NCBI RefSeq assembly: GCF_018138385.1
Contig: NZ_JAGSIE010000009.1
Span: 1 to 64,000, forward strand
Length of the DNA stretch: 64,000 bases
Origin: Allobacillus saliphilus
GTDB lineage: Bacteria; Bacillota; Bacilli; Bacillales; Alkalibacillaceae
Direction of reading: 5' to 3'
This document shows, piece after piece, positions 56,601-63,544 of this stretch (positions within the stretch are counted from its first letter, which is position 1; each line of letters begins with the position of its first letter). A program made the position numbers and the translations under genes. Below the pieces are notes generated by a model. The model worked only from the letters and a program-made list of their open reading frames with translations. It made no database searches and had not been told where the DNA came from.

Positions 56601-57235
56601 TCAAACAGCAACTCTTTCTCACGATGTTTATCGATTTGGTTAATCACAATCATATAAGGAACTTCTCGACGTTCCAACTCTTTTAAAAATCGAAAATTCA
56701 CTTCAGACAGCACATGATTGTAATCCATTACATAAATGAATAAATCAATTAAATGAATTTGATTTAACGTACGGTCGAATTCAGCGTCGTCCGAAGAGTC
56801 AATCCCTGGAGTGTCCATAATCGTTACTTGGTCGCGCAAAAAATCATTTTGTTTATAAATTTGAACGGACTGTACGATGTCGCCATTTTTAGATAGCTGT
56901 TTAATTCGTTGCTCATTAACATGGTCATCTTCAGTATATGTACCATCATTCAATTGATAAACAGCCTTATCTTCTCCTGCCCTAATCTCTACAATATTCG
57001 CACTCGTTGGGATCGGGCTGGAAGGTAAGATTGTTTCACCTAATAGAGCGTTAACCATCGATGATTTACCAGCGGAAAAATGGCCAGTAAATCCAATAGT
57101 CACTTCTTTCTTCTGCCACTTTTCATACAAGTCAATTACCTTATCGCTCAGTTCATGGTGTTTATTCTCTGACAATATTTTCAATAATGGATCGAAATTA
57201 ATCGTATTTGATTTGTTCATTACTTGATTACCCAT
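53654..57235 (-). CDS. dynA: Two-headed bacterial dynamin DynA
   Basis: An 1193-residue protein, the same length as B. subtilis DynA (YpbR), made of two fused dynamin-like GTPase modules. The first P-loop is GHFSAGKSS at residues 51-59, with DTPGIDSS as G3 and NQIDK as G4. The second P-loop, GAFSAGKSSFANVML, lies near residue 617, with LVDTPGADS and NAADLAD. Coiled-coil stalks follow each head. DynA tethers and fuses membranes and helps the cell survive membrane damage and phage lysis. ATG at 57235 follows GGGAG by nine bases. The intact double module speaks against decay. Confidence 0.95.
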   Translation of the reverse strand: MGNQVMNKSNTINFDPLLKILSENKHHELSDKVIDLYEKWQKKEVTIGFTGHFSAGKSSMVNALLGETILPSSPIPTSANIVEIRAGEDKAVYQLNDGTYTEDDHVNEQRIKQLSKNGDIVQSVQIYKQNDFLRDQVTIMDTPGIDSSDDAEFDRTLNQIHLIDLFIYVMDYNHVLSEVNFRFLKELERREVPYMIVINQIDKHREKELLFDSYKQRLRVSYEEWSLYPEAMFFTSLKDTESPLNQFYVFKDTLQQRMVELPNQLDSKIKRELDLIIEQWESDHSGNTGQEQLLNRLELIEEQKENIQHKMNTVKQSLQKELDAILSNAYLMTFETRELAKEYLYSQQQNFKVGGLFAKKKTEAEKRERTDQFLHQLNNRIQSEMVWAVRSHLEKNVRELTNEKELLQQVQEISFQADQELIESNVNPSAQVTGDYVLIYTKALHQSIQQQSIQKFLPLIESISEKKSSEFHRQLDELVQEQNSIRAETNQDFVKEIKQVVTQLRSQLFEPNDTQQANEETNKAWQEKVSHRKKKSLEKLVQAADDHQLDETITPTEPFMQEISNQSLDYTQIESDTKAIIHQAEQLPIIDQLTTKLKARFKQVQEKEYTVALFGAFSAGKSSFANVMLGNSLLPVSPNPTTAAINKIRPVSNDHEHGKVIVRFKSDEMLQEQLQQILEPYTRKKFTSIPEITKYLKKEWDTLRTYFERTEASFIDAYLKGIQQAKTWLSQTKEETLNTFSDYVTKEHISCFVQEVEIFYDCALTQEGITLVDTPGADSIHARHTNVSLQYIRQADVILYVNYYNHAFSRADREFLRQLGRLSQTITAGKMFFVLNAADLADSEQELNDVKNYLKSQLKQYGIGQPAIFPISSKELLTEQPAEFAVQQLDQLQTVFYQFMDLGAKGIVFQNLIGELTHLQQFIAQTIREASLTESEKQKTLSRGLEERNELESKLASFDVGVLENQLTQEATELTHYLAERIDIQSIEWLKATINPAVIQSNGKKGKEELASALQQTVQFIRQKLTKEWYEIDILLDDQMNRIKNQLIDEFNEFIEESFPQEKLFFETENYTGTELPTFSFQMTDDEKKSFLKYFKNKKDFFEHGSRSELFEEITRWIGNKKTEVIQQFDDALHISFVKKLHATKKQLMDETLENIDLERKHKQLIFESQEVISSLEQLQTNLNEVLAAHRSV

Positions 57236-57282
57236 GTTCTCGATCTCCCTAGTCTTGTCGTTTTTCTAGATTGTTTCAGCTT

Positions 57283-58320
57283 TTAATCATGCACAATTTG
57301 GTTCTTACCTTTTTGCTTAGCAAGTCGCAAATGGTTCGTTGCTCGGTTTAACAGGTCTTCTTTCGTATCGTCTTTCTCATTGATTGCGATACCGTAGCTG
57401 AGTGTAACCTGTTCACCTTCAAGTTCTTTTATCGATTCGAGGTTCGTGTTAAAGTCATTATTCCAGAATGTGATGGCTTTTTGGATTTCTTGTAAATCCG
57501 TTGAAAAAGCTAGAACAGCAAAATCCTCGCCACCGTAACGGAAGCAGTAGCCGTCATTGCGTGAAATGGAATGTCTAAGTGTATGACCAAATGCAGTTAA
57601 AATGTGGTCACCAATAATGTAACCATATTTCTGATTAAGATGATCAAATTCATCTATATCAATTAAAATAAGTGAAAACGTCCATTCGTTTTGTATAAGT
57701 TTTTCCGTCGTATTGTGAAAAGAACGGTGATTATACAAACCAGTTAGAGGATCTTTAACGACCGCATCATCAAAATAATGAATTTCACGTGGTTCTGGTT
57801 TCCGTTGCTTTGTGACGATGAATAATGAAATTCCTACTAACGCTAGAAAAATCATATGAAAACCGTATACCCATAAGTGCCATCCGTCCGTATATTGCTC
57901 TTGAAAGATCCAGATACCGGTAAATCCGATGAAGATTAATCCAAAAATGAAAAGAAACCCAATGAGGCGCCAGTATATGAGTCCATGAATAATTACAAGC
58001 AGTAAAAAAGGCGAAAATAGACTATTTACGCCACCAGTAATTAAAACTAACCACAAAATGGCGAGTAAATCCATGCCGACTGAAACGACAGCAAATACGC
58101 GATGGAACTTGTGGAATAATGGCTTAATCCACAAAATGACTTGGATGACTAATGTATAAACGAAAGCGAATCCAATGAAGTATAAAAATAAATCCTCTTG
58201 TGATTTGAGGTAATCTAAATACGTTGAATAGTAAACAAGAAAAGTTACTCCGATAAATATAAGCCACCGGACAATTGAAAAATATTGTTCTGATTTTCGG
58301 AAGTTATCTGTATAAATCAT
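57283..58320 (-). CDS. Membrane GGDEF-like domain protein, probably degenerate
   Basis: A 345-residue protein with about six N-terminal membrane helices (residues 10-175) and a C-terminal GGDEF-type domain beginning DPLTGLYNHRSFH. The signature is YGGEDF rather than GGDEF or GGEEF. The metal/substrate strand reads LIDIDEFDHLNQKYG where active enzymes have DxDxFKxxND. Diguanylate cyclase activity is therefore uncertain; it may only bind nucleotide. The ATG at 58320 with AGGGGA upstream is preferred to an earlier in-frame Met. It lies between ferredoxin and dynA, all on the minus strand. Confidence 0.85.
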   Translation of the reverse strand: MIYTDNFRKSEQYFSIVRWLIFIGVTFLVYYSTYLDYLKSQEDLFLYFIGFAFVYTLVIQVILWIKPLFHKFHRVFAVVSVGMDLLAILWLVLITGGVNSLFSPFLLLVIIHGLIYWRLIGFLFIFGLIFIGFTGIWIFQEQYTDGWHLWVYGFHMIFLALVGISLFIVTKQRKPEPREIHYFDDAVVKDPLTGLYNHRSFHNTTEKLIQNEWTFSLILIDIDEFDHLNQKYGYIIGDHILTAFGHTLRHSISRNDGYCFRYGGEDFAVLAFSTDLQEIQKAITFWNNDFNTNLESIKELEGEQVTLSYGIAINEKDDTKEDLLNRATNHLRLAKQKGKNQIVHD

Positions 58321-58375
58321 ATGGATTCCCCTATGTATGTTTTTAATGAAATATTTCTTGCTGAATTTATACACT

Positions 58376-58406
58376 AAAAAGAGGCTGAATAAACATCCAG
58401 CCTCTT
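58376..58406 (-). terminator. Terminator after the ferredoxin gene
   Basis: On the minus strand GAGGCTG and CAGCCTC (58381-58387 and 58398-58404) pair, followed by TTTTT. It separates ferredoxin from the GGDEF-like gene. Confidence 0.85.
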
Positions 58407-58425
58407 GCTTTGTTTCGATGGCTTA

Positions 58426-58662
58426 CTACTCTTGGAAGAACCTTCTGTTTAGCTCGATGTATTCAGTTTCTTCCTCAGGTACTTCATCCTCATGATAAAT
58501 GGCTTCAACTGGACAAACAGCTTCGCAAGCGCCACAGTCGATACAAATATCCGGATCTATATAGAACATGTCCTTACCTTCTTCGATACAGTCAACAGGA
58601 CATACTTCGACACATTCACCCGCTCTTTCATCTTTACACGGTGATGTAATGACAAATGCCAC
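58426..58662 (-). CDS. fer: Ferredoxin, two-cluster bacterial type
   Basis: A 78-residue electron carrier. The first cluster motif is spread (Cys9, then CVEVCPVDC), and the second is the classic CIDCGACEAVCPVEA. This arrangement fits the 7Fe/8Fe Bacillus ferredoxins. The rest is highly acidic. It would feed electrons to enzymes such as cytochromes P450 or desaturases; no partner gene is adjacent. AAGGAGG lies before the ATG. Confidence 0.95.
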   Translation of the reverse strand: MAFVITSPCKDERAGECVEVCPVDCIEEGKDMFYIDPDICIDCGACEAVCPVEAIYHEDEVPEEETEYIELNRRFFQE

Positions 58663-58889
58663 AATAATTCCTCCTTATTCATATATATCTTTATCCTACC
58701 ACTATTTTAAACAACCACCAAACAGAAATAAACCCTCTCCATGAAAATTATATGTACTTTTCGTTAAAGTTGCAACAGTCCTCCATCGGTCGCATATTCT
58801 ATATCAGTTCATTGGGCTTTTTTATAGGTTGGCTTATTATTTACCCGTTCAATCACCCAAGGATTGATCATACATTTGGAGGGATATTT

Positions 58890-60077
58890 TTGGAAATTAT
58901 TGTTCAACCTGAAATGACGTTTTATCGTCTTTCACAAGCGTTTGGTATTTCAGTGGATTTACTAGTGAAATCCAATCGTTTTTTAGAACCTGATCGGTTG
59001 ATTCCGGGTCAAGTTGTGAAAATACCTGGTTATGAAGCAACTACTCATGTGATTCAATCAGGGGATACGCTTTACCGAATAGGTATAGAGTACGATGTAC
59101 CCCTTGAGCAGTTATTGATTAGTAACCAGGTTGATCCGATGAGACTTGCAATCGGTCAAACAGTACGCATTCCCGAATTATCAGAACAACGAATTACAGA
59201 TGTGCACACATCATATACATCTGACCGTGTTGAAGATGAATTGATGTTGCTAATCTCACGTTATCCTTTTATGGAACTTCGAACAATTGGCGAATCTGTT
59301 TTAGGAAAGCCAATTTATGAGCTGCAAATCGGAACAGGAAATAAACTTGTTCATATCAATGGGTCCTTTCATGCCAATGAGTCGATTACAACAAATGTAC
59401 TTATGGCATTCATAGAAGATTATGCTTATTCAATGGTTAATCAAGAACCACTTCGGGGTATTGATATGAATGCATTTTTTAGAGATGTGCGACTTTCAAT
59501 TGTTCCATTAGTCAATCCGGATGGTGTCGATTTAGTAAATGGACAATTACCGAGCGATCAAGAAATTCGTGATCAAGTAATTGAAATAAATAACGGAAGC
59601 AACGATTTCCGTTCATGGAAGGCCAATATTAGAGGAGTTGATTTGAACAATCAATACCCGGCAGGTTGGATGATTGAGCAACAACGAAAGCCTAAATCTC
59701 CTCAACCACGAAATTTTCCCGGCTATGGTCCATTAACTGAACCAGAAGCATTAGCTTTATATAATCTCGCGCTTGAAGAACAATTTGATCGAGTGCTGGC
59801 GCTTCATACTCAAGGCGAAGTGATTTTTTGGGGATATGAAGGTTTTGAGCCACCTGAAGCGGAACAGATTGTATTAGAGTATCAACGAGTTAGTTCGTAC
59901 ACACCGATTCGATATGTTGATAGCCATGCAGGCTATAAAGATTGGTTTATTCAAGATTTTCAAAGACCAGGTTACACCATTGAATTAGGTAAAGGTGTCA
60001 ATCCTCTACCCATCAGTCAATTTGATAATATTTATGAGGATGTATTAGGGATTTTCTTGGCTAATTATTATATATAA
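58890..60077 (+). CDS. LysM-M14 carboxypeptidase (gamma-D-glutamyl-diamino acid endopeptidase I type)
   Basis: A 395-residue peptidoglycan peptidase. Two N-terminal LysM domains (MTFYRLSQAFGISVDLLVKS, and HVIQSGDTLYRIGIEYDVPL) bind the glycan. The M14 zinc peptidase follows, with HxxE in INGSFHANESITTN, the third ligand in LALHTQGEVIFWG and the catalytic Glu in YTIELGKG. It resembles endopeptidase I of Lysinibacillus sphaericus and YqgT, which cut gamma-D-Glu-diaminopimelate bonds. Start chosen as TTG at 58890, seven bases after GGAGG; an upstream ATG (58752) has no ribosome-binding site. This start leaves no signal peptide, as in YqgT-like enzymes. Confidence 0.9.
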   Translation: MEIIVQPEMTFYRLSQAFGISVDLLVKSNRFLEPDRLIPGQVVKIPGYEATTHVIQSGDTLYRIGIEYDVPLEQLLISNQVDPMRLAIGQTVRIPELSEQRITDVHTSYTSDRVEDELMLLISRYPFMELRTIGESVLGKPIYELQIGTGNKLVHINGSFHANESITTNVLMAFIEDYAYSMVNQEPLRGIDMNAFFRDVRLSIVPLVNPDGVDLVNGQLPSDQEIRDQVIEINNGSNDFRSWKANIRGVDLNNQYPAGWMIEQQRKPKSPQPRNFPGYGPLTEPEALALYNLALEEQFDRVLALHTQGEVIFWGYEGFEPPEAEQIVLEYQRVSSYTPIRYVDSHAGYKDWFIQDFQRPGYTIELGKGVNPLPISQFDNIYEDVLGIFLANYYI

Positions 60078-60140
60078 TCATTAGTCTCTGTTAAGATTTA
60101 GTGTTGATTTTCGAATGATGTACACTGAGTTGTTGAATTG

Positions 60141-60335
60141 TGAGAAGCGAAGGTGGCGAGTCCTGCGGGAACAGCACGAGTCTCGAGACCCCGCAGGAAG
60201 TGCCTTTCTTCCGAGGAGGCTCGATCCGTGCCCGCGGTATAGAAGACACTGCGAAGAATCGCAGATGTCGCCTTATGCCCTGTGGGTAAAAGCTTCCACC
60301 GGTAGCGGATCACAATATCAACAACGGATTTTAAC
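60141..60335. repeat. GC-rich interspersed Bacillaceae repeat
   Basis: About 195 bases, far richer in GC than their surroundings, lie between two genes. They contain TCCTGCGGG (60161-60169) facing CCCGCAGGA (60190-60198), a GAGGAGGCTCGATCCGTGC stretch, and an end like GCGGATCACAATATCAACAACG. This is the pattern of the widespread Bacillaceae intergenic repeat with inverted CCTGCGGG/CCCGCAGG arms. Reading frames across it are accidental. Nothing else is seen in the gap between 60078 and 60433 except the terminator. Confidence 0.8.
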
Positions 60336-60347
60336 AAAGCCAATCAT

Positions 60348-60421
60348 AAAAAAAGAGAGTACACCTCCCTGTTGTTCATTCACAAAGAATGACTACAGTA
60401 GTTTGTGTAACTCTCTTTTTT
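60348..60421. terminator. Long-loop bidirectional terminator
   Basis: AAAAAAGAGAGT (60348-60360 region) pairs with ACTCTCTTTTTT (60410-60421) over a 49-base loop. It lies between the convergent M14 peptidase and DUF6501 genes. Confidence 0.65.
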
Positions 60422-60433
60422 ATGCTGAACAGT

Positions 60434-60634
60434 TTATTCTTCAAAATAGTTTTTGTAGAATCCGCCCATTTTACCTGTATCATCGATCACAAAATAAAAT
60501 TCTTCCGTTTCATTTTTGACTTGATACGTCTTTCCTACAGTAAGACATTCAGTAACGGTAAACTTTTCCGCGTCTGTATTAACACATGTAATTTCTTTTA
60601 GTGTTTGATGATCATTCCATGTTTTGTGAATCAT
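60434..60634 (-). CDS. DUF6501 family protein
   Basis: A 66-residue soluble protein, MIHKTWNDHQTLKEITCVNT, then LTVGKTYQVKNETEEFYFVI and GGFYKNYFEE. It fits the small DUF6501 family of bacilli. Function unknown. It lies 48 bases after msrAB in the same direction. Confidence 0.8.
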   Translation of the reverse strand: MIHKTWNDHQTLKEITCVNTDAEKFTVTECLTVGKTYQVKNETEEFYFVIDDTGKMGGFYKNYFEE

Positions 60635-60682
60635 CGTCTTTTCTACCTCTTTTCAATCAAACGTTTGATTAGATTTTAGAGC

Positions 60683-61633
60683 TTAGTTAAATAACTGTTT
60701 ATACCTTCCATATCCTTCTTTTTCTAAATCTTCTTTTGGAATAAATCGTAATGCTGCAGAATTAATGCAGTATCGCATTCCGCCTTCTTCCTGAGGTCCG
60801 TCATTAAACACATGACCAAGGTGTGAGTCAGCATGTCCACTTCGCACTTCCACTCTGCGCATACCAAATGAAGTATCTAACTCTTCATTCAATGGCGCGA
60901 TCGGTTTAGTAAAGCTTGGCCAACCACAATTAGCATCATACTTATCTGTTGAAGAAAATAGTGGTTCGCCACTTACGATATCTACATAAATTCCATCTTC
61001 TTCATGATCCCAAAATTCGTTTTTATAAGGTGGTTCTGTACCGTCTTCTTGTGTTACAGTATATTGCATTTCATTCAGACGGTTACGAAGCTCTTCCTTA
61101 TCTTTGTTTTTCCAGTTGGACTCGATGAATTGCTTTCTTCCTGACCCTTTTTTATAAAGTTGATAATGAAATGAATTTTTCTTGTAATAATCTTGATGTT
61201 CTTCTTCAGCTTCGTAAAATGTTTCTGCTGGACGAATTTCAACGACGATTGGTTGGTCGAATTTATTGCTCTCTTCGATTTTTTGTTTTGATTGCTCGGC
61301 TAATTGCCTTTGTTCATCATCATGATAAAAAATAGCAGGTTTGTAAGACTCTCCTCGATCTGCAAACTGACCTTCTGCATCAGTTGGATCAATTTGTTGC
61401 CAGTAAATCTCCAACAACTCATCGTAAGGAAAAATGTTTGGATTGTATGTGATTTGAACGGCTTCTAGGTGTCCAGTCGTTTCCGAAGAGACTTCTTGAT
61501 AAGTTGGGTTCTCGACAGATCCACCTGTGTAACCAGAAACGATTTTTTCTATTCCAGGTCTCCGATCAAATGGTTCGACCATACACCAGAAGCATCCTCC
61601 TGCAAATGTTGCTTTTTTAAATTGTTGTTCCAT
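60683..61633 (-). CDS. msrAB: Fused methionine sulfoxide reductase MsrA-MsrB
   Basis: A 316-residue bifunctional enzyme. MsrA (residues 1-170) has catalytic Cys14 in AGGCFWCM and reduces the S-epimer. MsrB (about 175-315) reduces the R-epimer; it has [30 protein letters not shown] and the catalytic cysteine in [12 protein letters not shown]. The MsrB part lacks the zinc-binding cysteine pairs ([13 protein letters not shown] instead of a CxxC), so it is the non-zinc form. AAAGGAG precedes the ATG. Confidence 0.97.
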   Translation of the reverse strand: MEQQFKKATFAGGCFWCMVEPFDRRPGIEKIVSGYTGGSVENPTYQEVSSETTGHLEAVQITYNPNIFPYDELLEIYWQQIDPTDAEGQFADRGESYKPAIFYHDDEQRQLAEQSKQKIEESNKFDQPIVVEIRPAETFYEAEEEHQDYYKKNSFHYQLYKKGSGRKQFIESNWKNKDKEELRNRLNEMQYTVTQEDGTEPPYKNEFWDHEEDGIYVDIVSGEPLFSSTDKYDANCGWPSFTKPIAPLNEELDTSFGMRRVEVRSGHADSHLGHVFNDGPQEEGGMRYCINSAALRFIPKEDLEKEGYGRYKQLFN

Positions 61634-61654
61634 AATTGACTCCTTTCTGAATAG

Positions 61655-62098
61655 CTAAATATATAGTTTAGGTCCTGGAATTCCGTCAATCTCTTTTTTA
61701 GGTTCGTTTATATTTGGTTGTTTTTGTTGTGGCTGTTCATCAGATTCAGCTGATTGAATAACATCTTCATCTTGATTCTCTTCAGCTTCAGAATCTTCTA
61801 ATTCATCATCTAACTCTTCCGTTAACATGATCTTAGCCATATCAATTAACATCGGTGCGTTTTTAATTAGTGGTGCATATTGTTTCCAAATAGGCAGAAC
61901 CTGCTGAACAATTTGTAAACCTTTATGAACTTTTGTAATTGAATTTACAAGACTACCTGTTTGCGCATACGGGCCTATGTTTTGAGCCATTGCGTATGGT
62001 GGTGCTTCCTGTGTCTTAATAGGCAAGTAATTGAGCGCTTGTTGCAAAAATGGCGGTTTCTGTGCCGGCGGCTGTTGATAAAAACCAAAAGGATACAT
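61655..62098 (-). CDS. VrrA/YqfQ-like protein
   Basis: A 147-residue protein: Pro/Gln-rich start (MYPFGFYQQPPAQKPPFLQQ), a central helical segment (KGLQIVQQVLPIWKQYAPLIKNAP), a very acidic linker (ELDDELEDSEAEENQDED), and the end PGPKLYI. The central segment and the PKLYI end are like VrrA/YqfQ proteins of bacilli, which are spore-coat-like in composition, but I am not certain. It precedes msrAB on the minus strand with 21 bases between. Confidence 0.6.
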   Translation of the reverse strand: MYPFGFYQQPPAQKPPFLQQALNYLPIKTQEAPPYAMAQNIGPYAQTGSLVNSITKVHKGLQIVQQVLPIWKQYAPLIKNAPMLIDMAKIMLTEELDDELEDSEAEENQDEDVIQSAESDEQPQQKQPNINEPKKEIDGIPGPKLYI

Positions 62099-62166
62099 AA
62101 AGAAAACCTCCTCATAAACTACTACTTATAGTCTACGAATGGGACAGCTATCACGTATGGGCGATT

Positions 62167-62832
62167 TTATGATAATCGCCAATCAATTGGATTTTTATTC
62201 TTCTCAATTAAGTATTGATTCGTTTTAGAGAACGGTTTGCTTCCAAAGAAACCTCTATATGCGGATAAAGGACTTGGATGTGCAGAATGGATTACAAGAT
62301 GTTTGAATGGATTAATGGTTTGTCCTTTTTTTAATGCATGTTTTCCCCAAAGAATAAAAACAACATTTTCTTTATGCATACTAATTTCCTCGATAACATG
62401 GTCTGTAAACTGTTCCCAACCTAAATGTCGGTGTGAGAACGCCTCTCCATTTCTTACGGTTAGAACCGAATTCAGCAAGAGAACGCCTTGATTTGCCCAA
62501 CTCGTTAAGTCACCGTGAGTTGGTTCTGCAATTTGCATGTCGTCACTCAATTCTTTAAAAATGTTTCGTAATGATGGTGGGATCGGTTGTCCTTTTGCTA
62601 CAGAGAAACTTAATCCGTTTGCTTGATTAACACCGTGGTAAGGATCTTGCCCGATGATGACCACTTTTGTTTGTTCAAACGATGTTTCATTGAATGCTCG
62701 GAATAAATCCTCTTTCGCTGGGAAAACGGATTCTTTCTCATAGGCATGCTGTACTTCTTGTATTAATTGTTGGAAATACGACTTGTTAAACTCATGAGCT
62801 AAGTGCTCATTCCAATCGGTGGTGATGTGCAT
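62167..62832 (-). CDS. ung: Uracil-DNA glycosylase
   Basis: A 221-residue family 1 glycosylase that removes uracil from DNA, starting base excision repair. The catalytic Asp63 is in the water-activating loop GQDPYHG; GVLLLNSVLTVR follows, and the minor-groove loop HSAHPSPLSAYRGFFG holds His185. Full length with AAGGGG before the ATG. Confidence 0.97.
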   Translation of the reverse strand: MHITTDWNEHLAHEFNKSYFQQLIQEVQHAYEKESVFPAKEDLFRAFNETSFEQTKVVIIGQDPYHGVNQANGLSFSVAKGQPIPPSLRNIFKELSDDMQIAEPTHGDLTSWANQGVLLLNSVLTVRNGEAFSHRHLGWEQFTDHVIEEISMHKENVVFILWGKHALKKGQTINPFKHLVIHSAHPSPLSAYRGFFGSKPFSKTNQYLIEKNKNPIDWRLS

Positions 62833-62908
62833 ACTATTTCCCCTTATTATTTCCTGGGAAACCGCAGGAAACTCATACTTTCGACATGATTATGAAAGGA
62901 TTCTGTCA

Positions 62909-63157
62909 TTAATTGACGCTATACAATGAAATTAATTGATATTGGCAAATGGTCAGTCCTTTAGAAAAGGATAATTTGACAACTTTTGCAGTGCCAATCT
63001 GGTCTGAATCAATAGAACGTTGAATATCAATCGGCTCTTCCATTGGAAATATTTGATATCCATCAAAGGTTATTTCAAATAAGTCGTTTTCTTCAGAGAT
63101 TCGTTGTTCTTGACCACCTGTAATGATTTTCCATTGCATGACAAACTGATTGGACAT
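62909..63157 (-). CDS. DUF2584 family protein
   Basis: An 82-residue protein that reads MQWKIITGGQEQRISEEND, then ITFDGYQIFPMEEPIDIQR and the end CQYQLISLYSVN. This fits the DUF2584 family of bacilli, a small beta-rich domain of unknown function. AGAGGTG lies just upstream of the ATG. Confidence 0.75.
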   Translation of the reverse strand: MSNQFVMQWKIITGGQEQRISEENDLFEITFDGYQIFPMEEPIDIQRSIDSDQIGTAKVVKLSFSKGLTICQYQLISLYSVN

Positions 63158-63256
63158 CCCTTCACCTCTTCTCTATTCCTTACTATTATCCTAGACGATA
63201 GTCGGGTGGTGTTTCAAGATATTTGTCAGACGCATTTGTAATTGTTTCTAAATGAA

Positions 63257-63304
63257 AAGCTGCACTCAGCTAGTCAAAACTCATGACTTGAGTACAGCTT
63301 TTAG
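63257..63304 (-). terminator. Terminator after yozE
   Basis: AAAAGCTGCACTCA pairs with TGAGTACAGCTTTT (one mismatch) around a loop containing a small inner stem, immediately after the yozE stop codon on the minus strand. Confidence 0.8.
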
Positions 63305-63529
63305 TTAGTTAACCTCATAATTTAAGTATTCCGACCACATTTCATCGAAAACGGATAGTGCTTCCGGAAAAGGGCTATTGAATTCAAGATAATCTGTCAG
63401 CTCTGCGTAACTGGTTGTTTGCTTTGGAAAATCATGTTCGTGAAACATCCAGTCAGCCAGTAGTTTTTGATGATCATGTCGATTCCGGATCCCTCGATAG
63501 CCCATGGCAAAATGATAGAAACTTCTCAA
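63305..63529 (-). CDS. yozE: YozE family protein (UPF0346)
   Basis: A 74-residue SAM-like helical protein of the YozE/UPF0346 family, matching B. subtilis YozE in length. It shows RSFYHFAMGYRG, then HDFPKQTTSYAELTDYLEFN and ALSVFDEMWSEYL. Function unknown. The start is TTG at 63529, seven bases after TAGGTGAG. It follows tatC by 15 bases, so the two are probably co-transcribed. Confidence 0.9.
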   Translation of the reverse strand: MRSFYHFAMGYRGIRNRHDHQKLLADWMFHEHDFPKQTTSYAELTDYLEFNSPFPEALSVFDEMWSEYLNYEVN

Positions 63530-63544
63530 TTAAACTCACCTACG

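Noticed and set aside
53654-57235. dynA plus neighbours as a new membrane-based phage defence island
   Set aside because: DynA is a conserved housekeeping-type gene of Bacillaceae of known architecture, and the neighbouring genes are not defence genes.
60115-60519. 134-codon frame across the GC-rich repeat
   Set aside because: It runs through an interspersed repeat and a terminator; no ribosome-binding site or domain supports it.
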